This document shows, piece after piece, positions 35,856 through 43,742 of a stretch of 64,000 bases of DNA; positions within the stretch are counted from its first letter, which is position 1, and each line of letters begins with the position of its first letter. The DNA is taken from positions 86,416 to 150,415 of the forward strand of contig CAFBRK010000214.1 of the NCBI GenBank assembly GCA_903231505.1, in the 5' to 3' direction. The translations under genes were made by a program, and so were the position numbers. A model generated the notes under the pieces. The model was not told the DNA's origin, ran no database searches, and saw only the letters and a program-made list of their open reading frames with translations. This stretch comes from Olavius algarvensis associated proteobacterium Delta 3 (lineage in GTDB: Bacteria; Desulfobacterota; Desulfobacteria; Desulfobacterales; CAFBRK01).

Positions 35856-37184
35856 CTATGCTCCAATATGTTTGAACGACGCCTTTGGGAAAAAGCAGTA
35901 GGGACACTCTTCCGGAGCCTCTTCACCATAGTGCACGTACCCGCACATGCGACATCGCCAGACGGTTTGGTTCGAATCGAGTTGATCGGGCTCCTGTTCG
36001 ATGTGGAGCGGTAAATCCTCCAGGGCCGGCATGGTCGGCTGGTAATTCCCAAGCAGGTGGCCGGCCACGATCATCCGTTGTACTTCGCTGGTCCCCTCAT
36101 AAATGCGCAGCAGCCGGACATCCCGCAGCAGTTTCTCAATGGGGAACATCTTTGTGTAGCCGTATCCGGCAAACACCTGGAGTGCATCGTTTACCACCTC
36201 CAGGGCCGCCTCGCTGGCATAGAATTTTGCAATGGAAGCAGTGATGGTCGGATCTTGTCCCTGGTCTGCTTCCCAGGCCCCTTTCCATGTTAGCATCCGT
36301 GATGTTTCAACTTTCTGGTACATTTCCGCCAGCTTGAACTGGATGGCCTGAAAATCCTTAATTTTCATGCCGAATGCCCGCCGTTTTTTTGCATAGTCGA
36401 TGCTGAATTCCATAGCCGACCGGGCCGCACCGGTTGCGAAAGCACCGATGATGGGTCGCGTGCGGGAAAAGGTTTGCATGGCCAGGACAAAGCCTTTTCC
36501 GGGCGGTGCCAGAACATTCTCCTTTGGGACCCGGACGTTTTTAAAATTGATCCCGACCGTATTGGAGCAGCGCTGGCCCATTTTGGGAATGGGGCGCCCC
36601 ACGGTCACGCCTTCCCAATTCAACTCCACGAGAAACGCGCAAATCCCCTCGTGGCTGGATTTTGGATCGACCGTCGCAAACACCGATATGTAATCGGCCA
36701 AACCACCATTTGTGATCCAGTACTTGGTACCGTTAAGAACATAGTCCTCGCCGTCTGGTTCGGCGTTACAGCGGATCCCGGAGACATCGGATCCCATCGT
36801 GGGTTCGGAGGTACCGAAGCAGATCAGCTTGAAGTCATCGAGAATGCCGGGAAGGTATTTTTGTTTTACCCCCTCGTTGTCTGAAAGGATCAACGGCTCC
36901 ATGCCAAGGGAGTTGTCGAAAATCGAGGTTGCCAGCCCGGGGCAAGCAGCGGCAAATTCCTCTGTCATCAGAGCGGCCTCCAAGAGCCCATAACCCTTCC
37001 CGCCGTATTTCGCGGGAACATCCGTGTTCGTAAATCCCTTGTCGTAGGCTTTGCGGAGAATTTGAAGCGGAGTCTCATCGAGCTGATCGTAGTGCCATGC
37101 CACGGGGAGGATCTCGGCGACGGCAAATTGCCGGGCCTTGTCCCGAAGCTCTGCCTGCTCTGGCGTCAAACGAAAGTCAAGCAT
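35856..37184 (-). CDS. Acyl-CoA dehydrogenase with C-terminal rubredoxin domain
   Basis: A 442-residue flavoenzyme of the acyl-CoA dehydrogenase family: CFGTSEPTMGSDVSG, YWITNGGLADYISVFATVD, KRRAFGMKIKDFQAIQFKLA and IYEGTSEVQRMI are clear. The last 35 residues form a rubredoxin-type iron site, C411-x2-C414-G and C427-PYC430, joined through a linker (about 380-407). Normal members pass electrons to ETF; the fused rubredoxin suggests internal or alternative electron transfer (inference). The ATG at 37184 has AAGGAG upstream. Its acyl substrate is not predictable. Confidence 0.9.
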   Translation of the reverse strand: MLDFRLTPEQAELRDKARQFAVAEILPVAWHYDQLDETPLQILRKAYDKGFTNTDVPAKYGGKGYGLLEAALMTEEFAAACPGLATSIFDNSLGMEPLILSDNEGVKQKYLPGILDDFKLICFGTSEPTMGSDVSGIRCNAEPDGEDYVLNGTKYWITNGGLADYISVFATVDPKSSHEGICAFLVELNWEGVTVGRPIPKMGQRCSNTVGINFKNVRVPKENVLAPPGKGFVLAMQTFSRTRPIIGAFATGAARSAMEFSIDYAKKRRAFGMKIKDFQAIQFKLAEMYQKVETSRMLTWKGAWEADQGQDPTITASIAKFYASEAALEVVNDALQVFAGYGYTKMFPIEKLLRDVRLLRIYEGTSEVQRMIVAGHLLGNYQPTMPALEDLPLHIEQEPDQLDSNQTVWRCRMCGYVHYGEEAPEECPYCFFPKASFKHIGA

Positions 37185-37482
37185 GGGTGTCTCCTTATTG
37201 GGGTTATCGAATCGGTGAGGACGCACATGGCATGTGGGAACTATATTAGATTCATCGCCTCCTGACAACGGTCTGCAAGCTGCAGCGTCTATGTGCCCGG
37301 TTTCCCTGTTCTGACCGGAATGCCGGGGCCGAATCCGAACGTTACAGGATTCATGGAGATTTAGCAGCCGATCCGGCTATTCGCCGGGTTGACCGGGGGA
37401 AAGGACTTAGATATGAATACGGCACCAAGATTATCCGATTACGGTGCCATCTCGAACACACAGGGAATCCCTCGGAGCGCTC

Positions 37483-37671
37483 ATGGTCTCTCTGGACAAG
37501 CTGCAAATTCTGCAAATCGCAAAGGAAATTTGCGTCAAACACCGCTGCACCATCGTCGAGATCGATTTTGACACCCATGTCATCAATATCGAAAGACCTG
37601 CCGACGAGCCGGAACTTCGGCAGGAATGCATGAACGAGATCGAAGAGATGCTGGCACTCTACCTCTCCTGA
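37483..37671 (+). CDS. Small hypothetical protein
   Basis: A 62-residue protein from the ATG at 37483 (GGAG upstream). It reads LDKLQILQIAKEICVKHRC and then VIEIDFDTH-like beta segments, with an acidic helical C-terminus (ECMNEIEEMLALYL). No family was recognised. The compact alpha/beta pattern and ribosome-binding site favour a real gene. It precedes ftsH by 240 bases but has its own context. Confidence 0.55.
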   Translation: MVSLDKLQILQIAKEICVKHRCTIVEIDFDTHVINIERPADEPELRQECMNEIEEMLALYLS

Positions 37672-37721
37672 ACTGAACATGTCACCAATATTTCCGGGAT
37701 ATGACACTTCCCGCAAGTTCC

Positions 37722-37750
37722 TTGACACCATAGGGGCGCGTTTTTATATT
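37722..37750 (+). promoter_or_regulatory. Consensus-like sigma-70 promoter upstream of ftsH
   Basis: TTGACA (37722-37727), a 17-base spacer and TATATT (37745-37750). The leader to the ftsH ATG would be about 155 bases and includes a degenerate hairpin resembling repeat family 2 (about 37788-37834). Confidence 0.65.
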
Positions 37751-37910
37751 TTAGTGATACTTAAACTGTATACTTCTCCATTCGTAAGATATGCGACATC
37801 GTTGTTTTTCATAATAACGGTGCACGTTTTATATAGCCTGCCTTACCGGTTCTAATCCGGGTTGAACCTGGCCCGGAGCGCGACCAAACATTCGAAACAG
37901 AGGGTATTTT

Positions 37911-39707
37911 ATGGAAAAGCACCACAAGTTTTCAATATGGTATGTGCTGATCGGGATCTGGGCCGTACTGATTCTTCACAATATCATTTTTTCCGCCATT
38001 GCCGTTAAAGTCATACCGTACAGCCAGTTTCTGGAACTTTTGAAAGACAAGAAAGTTTCCGAGGTGGCGATTACCTCGAACCAGATTCAGGGCAGGATGG
38101 TCGGAGAGGGCGGCGAACCCGGCCAAATGTTTCGCACGGTCCGTGTCGATCCGGATATTTCCGGGCTTCTCGAGGAATACCAGGTCACGTTTAAAGGTGA
38201 AATTGAATCGACTTTCTTTCGGGATCTGCTTTCCTGGATTGTACCGATTGCCATCTTTATCGGAATATGGATGTTCATGATGCGGCGAATGACCGGGCAG
38301 CAGGCGCGGTTCATGTCCCTCGGAAAGAACAAGGCTAAGATCTATGTGGAAGAAGATCTGAATGTTACCTTCGAGGATGCCGCAGGGGTGGACGAGGCCA
38401 AGCAGGAATTGGTCGAAGTCATTGAATTTCTCCGGGAGCCGGAACGATTTACCCGGCTTGGCGGGAAGATGCCGCGGGGGATATTGCTGGTCGGACCGCC
38501 GGGAACCGGGAAAACCCTCCTGGCAAAGGCGGTTGCCGGGGAAAGCAATGTGCCTTTTTTCAGCCTGAGCGGCAGCGAGTTTGTCGAGATGTTTGTAGGA
38601 TTGGGGGCGGCACGGGTTCGGGACCTCTTCACCCAGGCGAAGGAAAAAGCGCCCTGTATCATCTTTATCGACGAACTGGACGCATTGGGAAAAGCGCGCG
38701 GCGTCGGCGGCGTCGGTGGCCATGACGAGCGTGAACAGACCCTGAACCAGTTGTTGGTGGAAATGGACGGATTCGATCCCCAGGTGGGCGTCATCCTCAT
38801 GGCGGCTACGAACCGGCCGGAAATCCTTGATCCGGCCCTGTTGCGCCCCGGCCGGTTCGATCGACAGATCCTGGTGGACAGACCCGACAAAACCGGGCGA
38901 GAGGCGATACTGCGCGTGCATATCCGAGACATCCAGGCAAGCGATGAGGTTGACCTGGCGGTATTGTCGGGAATGACACCCGGCATGGTCGGGGCCGATC
39001 TGGCCAATCTGATCAACGAGGCGGCGCTGCTGGCTGTCCGAAAGGGCAAGGATAAGGTGGAGATGGCCGACTTCGAGGAGGCGGTCGAGAGGATCGTGGC
39101 CGGACTCGAAAAGAAAAACCGGTTGATCAATCCCCGGGAGCGGGAAATTGTCGCTTTCCATGAAATGGGTCACGCGATGGTTGCCTTGTCGTTGCCGGGT
39201 ACCGATCCGGTACAGAAAATATCGATTATCCCCCGGGGAATCGCCGCCCTCGGTTATACCATGCAGGTTCCCACAGAGGATCGTTTTCTCATGAAGAAAA
39301 CGGAATTGCTGAATCGGATCGCTACCCTCCTGGGTGGGCGGGCCGCCGAAGAAATCATCTTCGAGGACATTTCGACCGGTGCCCATAACGATCTGGCAAA
39401 GGCAACCGATATCGCACGGAGCATGGTTAAAGAGTATGGCATGAGCAGTACTGTCGGCCAGGTCTACTTTGCCAGGGAGAAGCGCGGCCAGTTCCTGGAT
39501 ACTGTCATACAGGGGGCCAAGGAGTACAGCGAGGCCACTGCCGAACTGATCGACAGTGAGGTCCGTGACATCATTCAAAAGCAATATGAAAAAGCGCTGG
39601 ACCTTCTGAAAAGCAAACGGCAAATTCTGGAAAAAGGGGCAGCGATTCTACTGGAAAAGGAAAAAATCGATGGCAGTGAACTGAAAGCGATCATGGCGTC
39701 GTCCTGA
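37911..39707 (+). CDS. ftsH: FtsH ATP-dependent zinc metalloprotease
   Basis: A 598-residue membrane AAA protease that degrades misfolded membrane proteins and short-lived regulators. It has two N-terminal transmembrane helices (about 10-30 and 102-122), Walker A GPPGTGKT, Walker [12 protein letters not shown], the SRH region ([21 protein letters not shown]) and the zinc site HEMGH, where the usual HEAGH has M. A second zinc ligand region [11 protein letters not shown] follows. Its length is slightly below the usual 620-650 because the C-terminal tail is short. The divergence suggests a paralogue or secondary FtsH rather than the only copy (inference). Confidence 0.95.
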   Translation: MEKHHKFSIWYVLIGIWAVLILHNIIFSAIAVKVIPYSQFLELLKDKKVSEVAITSNQIQGRMVGEGGEPGQMFRTVRVDPDISGLLEEYQVTFKGEIESTFFRDLLSWIVPIAIFIGIWMFMMRRMTGQQARFMSLGKNKAKIYVEEDLNVTFEDAAGVDEAKQELVEVIEFLREPERFTRLGGKMPRGILLVGPPGTGKTLLAKAVAGESNVPFFSLSGSEFVEMFVGLGAARVRDLFTQAKEKAPCIIFIDELDALGKARGVGGVGGHDEREQTLNQLLVEMDGFDPQVGVILMAATNRPEILDPALLRPGRFDRQILVDRPDKTGREAILRVHIRDIQASDEVDLAVLSGMTPGMVGADLANLINEAALLAVRKGKDKVEMADFEEAVERIVAGLEKKNRLINPREREIVAFHEMGHAMVALSLPGTDPVQKISIIPRGIAALGYTMQVPTEDRFLMKKTELLNRIATLLGGRAAEEIIFEDISTGAHNDLAKATDIARSMVKEYGMSSTVGQVYFAREKRGQFLDTVIQGAKEYSEATAELIDSEVRDIIQKQYEKALDLLKSKRQILEKGAAILLEKEKIDGSELKAIMASS

Positions 39708-39765
39708 ACAGACCTCTTTCCGGTTGCCAGGGGGATGCCTGGTGTACGGGGCAAAGGAGACCGAC

Positions 39766-40227
39766 ATGAAAACCGCAGCGGATATACTCACCTGCCGGAT
39801 CAGCGAATTGATCACCGCCGGCCCGGAAACGACCATCAAGGATGCTCTCCGATTGATGGCCAAGCATAACATCGGGGCCCTTTTCATAGAGGACAACGGT
39901 AAGGTGGTCGGTGTCTGGACGGAGCGGGATCATTTGAGAAACTCGATCCTTCCGGAATTCGATATCGAAACGGCCCGATTGAAGGACTACATGACCACCG
40001 GATTGATCGCCGCACCGCACACCGCAGGCATCTACAAACTGTTGGACATGTATCTGGGGCTCCGCCTTCGCCATCTGTTGATCGAAAAAGACGGCACGTA
40101 CATTGGAATGGTCTCCTCCGGTGATGCTGTCAGGGCGGCATTGGTGGAGAAGACAGAGGAACTGGAAAAACTCAGCTCCTTTGTCAATTGGGAATACTAC
40201 GAAAACTGGCGCTGGGATAAAAAGTAG
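39766..40227 (+). CDS. CBS-domain pair protein
   Basis: A 153-residue protein made almost only of two CBS motifs (about 10-65 and 75-130: GALFIEDNGKVVGVWTERDH; HLLIEKDGTYIGMVSSGDAV). CBS pairs bind adenosyl nucleotides and often regulate other proteins. The C-terminus is an aromatic tail (NWEYYENWRWDKK). The ATG at 39766 is preferred because of AAAGGAG upstream. It lies 58 bases after ftsH and is probably cotranscribed. Confidence 0.88.
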   Translation: MKTAADILTCRISELITAGPETTIKDALRLMAKHNIGALFIEDNGKVVGVWTERDHLRNSILPEFDIETARLKDYMTTGLIAAPHTAGIYKLLDMYLGLRLRHLLIEKDGTYIGMVSSGDAVRAALVEKTEELEKLSSFVNWEYYENWRWDKK

Positions 40228-40228
40228 G

Positions 40229-40309
40229 ATTCTTCTCCAAATTAGTTGGAGAAGAAGGGGCCAAGGTTTACCCGCCTATGGCGGCGCCGGAGGCGACCAG
40301 GGGTTCAAG
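40229..40309 (+). repeat. Dispersed repeat, family 3, copy 2 (with terminator-like hairpin)
   Basis: The inverted counterpart of 12354-12455. It starts with the hairpin TTCTTCTCCAA/TTGGAGAAGAA (about 40231-40257), which could end the ftsH-CBS transcript although no T tract follows, and continues into CGCCGGAGGCGACCAGGGG. Confidence 0.7.
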
Positions 40310-40367
40310 GGGTCAAGGATCCAAGGGGTCAAGGAGTCAAGGGGTCAAGGAGTCAAGGGGTCAAGGT
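40300..40367. repeat. 10-base tandem repeat (GGGGTCAAGG type)
   Basis: Six to seven imperfect copies of a 10-base unit alternating AAGGGGTCAA and AAGGAGTCAA, directly following repeat family 3 copy 2. It looks like a slippage-prone minisatellite; the next gene starts 48 bases later. Confidence 0.8.
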
Positions 40368-40414
40368 TTAATCTAAAAAAACTGCAACCAATCGAGAGAT
40401 GGGCCAAAAAATCC

Positions 40415-41029
40415 ATGTCCAATATCGTAGAGAATCCAACCGCTTATTTCCGCAGCCTGGTCCCGGCCAGGGGTGAGCAGCTGCGGGCCATGGAGCAGGA
40501 AGCGCTGACAGAAGAGATTCCCATTGTCGGTCCCGTGGTGGGGGAACTGCTGTATATCCTGGCCCGCCTTTTAAACGCGCAGCGTATCCTGGAACTTGGA
40601 ACGGCCACGGGGTACTCATCGCTTTATCTGGGGCAGGCATGCGCTGAAACACGGGGCAGGGTGGTCACCCTGGAACTTGACCCCGAAATGGCGTTCAAAG
40701 CGCGACAGTATATTGAGCGTGCCGGGCTCTCAGCGACAATCACGGTGGAAACCGGCGAAGCTATTGGACTGCTCGCCCAACTTGAGGGTCCCTTTGACAT
40801 GGCCTTCATGGATATCGAAAAAGTCGATTACATTCGCGCTCTGGCGCCATGCCACAGGCTGCTTCGTTCCGGCGGCCTGCTGGTTGCCGACAATGTCGGT
40901 TTCGGGGACGCAGATGAATTCAACCAGACCCTGAGGGCCAGTACCGACTGGCGCAGCGTATCCATTTTCTCGTTTCTGCCACTGCATTCACCGGAACACG
41001 ACGGCCTGTGTCTGGCCGTAAGGTTGTGA
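40415..41029 (+). CDS. O-methyltransferase family 3 (SAM-dependent)
   Basis: A 204-residue class I methyltransferase of the catechol/caffeoyl-CoA O-methyltransferase-like group. The SAM-binding text ILELGTATGYSSLYL, VVTLELDPEMAFKARQYIERAG and the metal-site region FDMAFMDIEKVDY with LLVADNVGFG are visible. It needs a divalent metal in characterised relatives. The natural acceptor is unknown. The ATG at 40415 gives the normal family length. Confidence 0.88.
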   Translation: MSNIVENPTAYFRSLVPARGEQLRAMEQEALTEEIPIVGPVVGELLYILARLLNAQRILELGTATGYSSLYLGQACAETRGRVVTLELDPEMAFKARQYIERAGLSATITVETGEAIGLLAQLEGPFDMAFMDIEKVDYIRALAPCHRLLRSGGLLVADNVGFGDADEFNQTLRASTDWRSVSIFSFLPLHSPEHDGLCLAVRL

Positions 41030-41378
41030 TGACTTCACGAGTGATGCGGTTCTGAATTGAACTCGCCTATTGACGGTCGTCCGCTGGGGAGCGCCCCCTG
41101 GGATTGCTCTCCCCTGGTGGCGTGTGGTGAGCCAAGTCGAACTGTAGAGGCAAGGTGAGGGGGATAAGACTGACGATATTCCGCTTTGATACCCCGCCGC
41201 TTGTTGGAGCGCAGCAGAAATCCCGCGCAGCGAAATTGCGGGGGAGTTATCAAAATACGTTTAAATCGTTGCAACACGTGTGGCTTTGAATTACGGCTTG
41301 TTCGGAGTCGATTGACTGTGTTCCTGAAATGAAATACGAATGTACGGTGTTTGCATACTCAATGAAAGGTGATCATCG
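41030..41378. repeat. Intergenic region with long inverted repeat
   Basis: No gene seen in about 350 bases. An imperfect terminal inverted repeat, TTTGATACCCCGC (41185-41197) against GCGGGGGAGTTATCAAA (41238-41254), bounds a 70-base structured element. It is similar in style to other extragenic palindromes here. Confidence 0.5.
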
Positions 41379-42137
41379 ATGAAGGGGACGGCGTTTATCA
41401 CAGGGGCCACTTCCGGATTTGGAAGGGCCTGTGCGGAGCTTTTCGCTCAGGATGGCTGGAATCTGGTGCTTGCAGCACGACGGACGGACCGTCTGGCGGA
41501 TGTGAAAGAGCGACTCGAAGGCGATATCGCGATCCATACCATAACCCTCGATGTCCGAGACCGTCAGGCGGTAAAGGCTGCTGTTGCCGATCTGCCGGCT
41601 CAATTTTCCGATGTGAATATACTGTTGAACAACGCCGGTCTGGCACTGGGGCTGGCGCCGGCTCACAAGGTCGACCTGGATGACTGGGAAACCATGGTCG
41701 ATACCAACATCAAGGGGATGATGTATTGCACCCATGCGGTGTTGCCGGCAATGGTGGAACGCAATCGGGGACACATATTTAATATAGGCTCTGTGGCCGG
41801 TGACTGGCCGTACCCCAACGGCAATGTTTACTGTGCCACCAAGGCATTCGTGAAACAGTTTTCACTGACCCTCCGTACCGATCTGGTGGGAACTCGTGTC
41901 CGGGTGACCAATATCGAACCGGGCCTGGCGGAAACGGAGTTCTCACTCGTGCGCTTCAAGGGGGATCACGATACCGCCGGCAACGTCTACGACAACACCC
42001 AACCGCTCACGGCGAAAGATATCGCGGATATCATTTTCTGGGCAGCCGGTCTGCCGCCCCACGTCAATATCAATCGGATCGAGGTCATGCCGGTATGCCA
42101 GGCTCTTGGGCCGATGGTGATTGACCGGAAGCAATAA
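41379..42137 (+). CDS. Short-chain dehydrogenase/reductase, YdfG-like
   Basis: A 252-residue SDR oxidoreductase with the cofactor motif TGATSGFGRA, NNAGLALG, the catalytic S in GSVAGDWPYP and YCATK. The text AARRTDRL suggests NADP preference as in YdfG, a 3-hydroxy acid (serine/allo-threonine) dehydrogenase. The length and PGLAETEFSLVRF also match YdfG. The physiological substrate remains open. Confidence 0.88.
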   Translation: MKGTAFITGATSGFGRACAELFAQDGWNLVLAARRTDRLADVKERLEGDIAIHTITLDVRDRQAVKAAVADLPAQFSDVNILLNNAGLALGLAPAHKVDLDDWETMVDTNIKGMMYCTHAVLPAMVERNRGHIFNIGSVAGDWPYPNGNVYCATKAFVKQFSLTLRTDLVGTRVRVTNIEPGLAETEFSLVRFKGDHDTAGNVYDNTQPLTAKDIADIIFWAAGLPPHVNINRIEVMPVCQALGPMVIDRKQ

Positions 42138-42296
42138 CGTGCCGGACCACCCGTGTTTCGATTCAGTGTACTCCTGGCTTCAGGATCAGAACTGGCATAT
42201 CTGATTCGAATATTGTACACTGCCGTTATATAGTCCAAGCCTGCCAGTAGGGCTATGGGTCGACTCAGACGCGGTAAAACGCAAAGGAAGCGGATC

Positions 42297-42584
42297 ATGA
42301 AAAAGCGCCGCCCCGTTATCGACATGGGCACATATCGTTCGACCGGCCGGCGGCGGACAGCGGACATGAGGCGCCGGGCGCAACGGTATCCCGTTGACCG
42401 GCGATCCGGCAATGATCGCCGGAAAAGCTATAGCCTCGATTACTTTTCCAAAGGCGGCACCGAGCGACGCGGAAGCAAGGAAGACCGACGCATAAATCCA
42501 GAACGCCGGGACAGGTGGATCCGGGTGACCGACTGGAGCAGCGTATTCGTCGGTGACTCGGATGAAGATATTCATCTGACCTGA
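42297..42584 (+). CDS. Small arginine-rich hypothetical protein
   Basis: A 95-residue basic protein with repeated arginine motifs (DRRSGNDRRK, GGTERRGSKEDRR, NPERRDRW). The GGxERRxxxDRR style is common in short uncharacterised proteins of sulfate reducers and relatives (from memory, not checked). The ATG at 42297 is supported by AAAGGAAG. Charge suggests nucleic acid or membrane-surface binding, but no function is known. Confidence 0.6.
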   Translation: MKKRRPVIDMGTYRSTGRRRTADMRRRAQRYPVDRRSGNDRRKSYSLDYFSKGGTERRGSKEDRRINPERRDRWIRVTDWSSVFVGDSDEDIHLT

Positions 42585-42759
42585 GCGGAACCCAGGCATT
42601 TGGGTGCGTTCCATGATCGTCGACCCTCCGTATTTTGCAATTTCCCTGTCCCTTCCTTCAGCCATACGTGAACCGGCGAAAATCAAAGACTGATCCCATG
42701 AAATCGGAGAAATGGTTTCAGTGAATATCCGGCTATTTAGAAAAATCTATAAAATTGCC

Positions 42760-42788
42760 TTGATTTTCGCTTTGGGACAGATTAATAT
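42760..42788 (+). promoter_or_regulatory. Candidate promoter for cold-shock gene
   Basis: TTGATT (42760-42765), a 17-base spacer and TAATAT (42783-42788). A stable hairpin GCCCTGCC/GGCGGGGC (42805-42825) lies in the resulting leader of roughly 120 bases. Long structured leaders are usual for cold-shock mRNAs. Confidence 0.5.
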
Positions 42789-42912
42789 AGTTGCATTCAA
42801 CAAAGCCCTGCCTCCTTGGCGGGGCGACTTCTTTCTGAAGGAACAATCCATTTTCCAGCGTGATATCCTGCAGTTTGAGAAGTTGAAAATATGAAGAGAG
42901 GAGGATGTCGCC

Positions 42913-43113
42913 ATGGCAAATGGAACTGTTAAATGGTTTAACGACAGCAAGGGTTTCGGTTTCATTGAGCAGGAAGACGGGCCGGATGTGTTTGTACATC
43001 ATTCAGCAATCAATGCGGTCGGTTTTAGATCCCTCAATGAAGGTGACCGGGTTTCTTTTGACATAGAGCAAGGACAAAAAGGTCCTTCGGCTGCCAATGT
43101 CACTGTGATCTAA
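42913..43113 (+). CDS. csp: Cold-shock protein (CspA family)
   Basis: A 66-residue single cold-shock domain, an RNA chaperone. RNP1 KGFGFI and RNP2 VFVHHS are present, with the start [20 protein letters not shown]. Size and sequence are ordinary. It has GAGAGGAGG upstream and a strong terminator downstream, so it is a single-gene unit. Confidence 0.97.
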   Translation: MANGTVKWFNDSKGFGFIEQEDGPDVFVHHSAINAVGFRSLNEGDRVSFDIEQGQKGPSAANVTVI

Positions 43114-43128
43114 GTTTTAGTATCGATT

Positions 43129-43170
43129 AAAAGGGCATCCTTCATATAATGAGGGATGCCCTTTTATTTT
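43129..43170 (+). terminator. Rho-independent terminator after cold-shock gene
   Basis: A 16-bp stem (43129-43144 with 43150-43165, one G-T pair) and a five-base loop; the 3' arm ends in TTTT and is followed by ATTTT. Confidence 0.92.
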
Positions 43171-43207
43171 CATCACCACCAGGACTGACGAACGGAGAGG
43201 AGCAAAT

Positions 43208-43420
43208 TTGGCGAAATCATTCTATTCATTCAAAAAGCGTCAAAAAGAGTTGGCAAAGAAGAAAAAAAAAGAGGAAAAACGACAACGAAAATTGGAAAAG
43301 AAACAGCGAAAGCTTGAAGCAGAGGGTCTAACAACAGAAGAGACTCCGGACGAATCCCAGGATGGGATCGAGACTGCCGACGAACCCCGGGATGACGTCG
43401 AGAATCCAGAAAAAGAGTAA
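43208..43420 (+). CDS. Small lysine-rich coiled-coil protein
   Basis: A 70-residue protein from a TTG start (AGGAGC upstream). The first half is extremely basic (FKKRQKELAKKKKKEEKRQR), probably one charged helix; the second half is acidic and disordered (DESQDGIETADEPRDDVE). The family is not recognised, but short proteins of this style next to csp genes seem real. Function unknown. Confidence 0.65.
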   Translation: MAKSFYSFKKRQKELAKKKKKEEKRQRKLEKKQRKLEAEGLTTEETPDESQDGIETADEPRDDVENPEKE

Positions 43421-43578
43421 ACGTGTCGAGGACGTTGTCATAAAGCTCAAAATCACTGGGTAAATCCCCGTATGGGGGGATGGCGCCTGCACCCCCCTGT
43501 TCATATCTGTTCCCCGCGGCATGAAGTTCCTGATTCGGTAACACCGGTCCGTTCAATCTGAACATTCCCCCAAAGATC

Positions 43579-43608
43579 TTGACAATTTGGTTTACATCGC
43601 ATTATTAA
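43579..43608 (+). promoter_or_regulatory. Candidate promoter for adenylate cyclase gene
   Basis: A perfect TTGACA (43579-43584), an 18-base spacer and TATTAA (43603-43608). The leader to the GTG start would be about 130 bases. Confidence 0.45.
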
Positions 43609-43742
43609 TTCTATCAGTTCGAACGCAACCAGAAGCTGACCTGGTATTTTTCGCTGCGTTCTCCCTCCACGACGCCTCATCACGACATAAACATCAAATA
43701 CCATCGCGTTTAACGGAATCATCACACCAAACGGAGAATTCC

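Noticed and set aside
37932..39623. 563-codon open frame on the minus strand
   Set aside because: It is fully antisense to ftsH, in a codon-biased gene; the translation has no recognisable domain and looks like a shadow.
40300..40367. CRISPR array
   Set aside because: Ten-base contiguous repeats without spacers.
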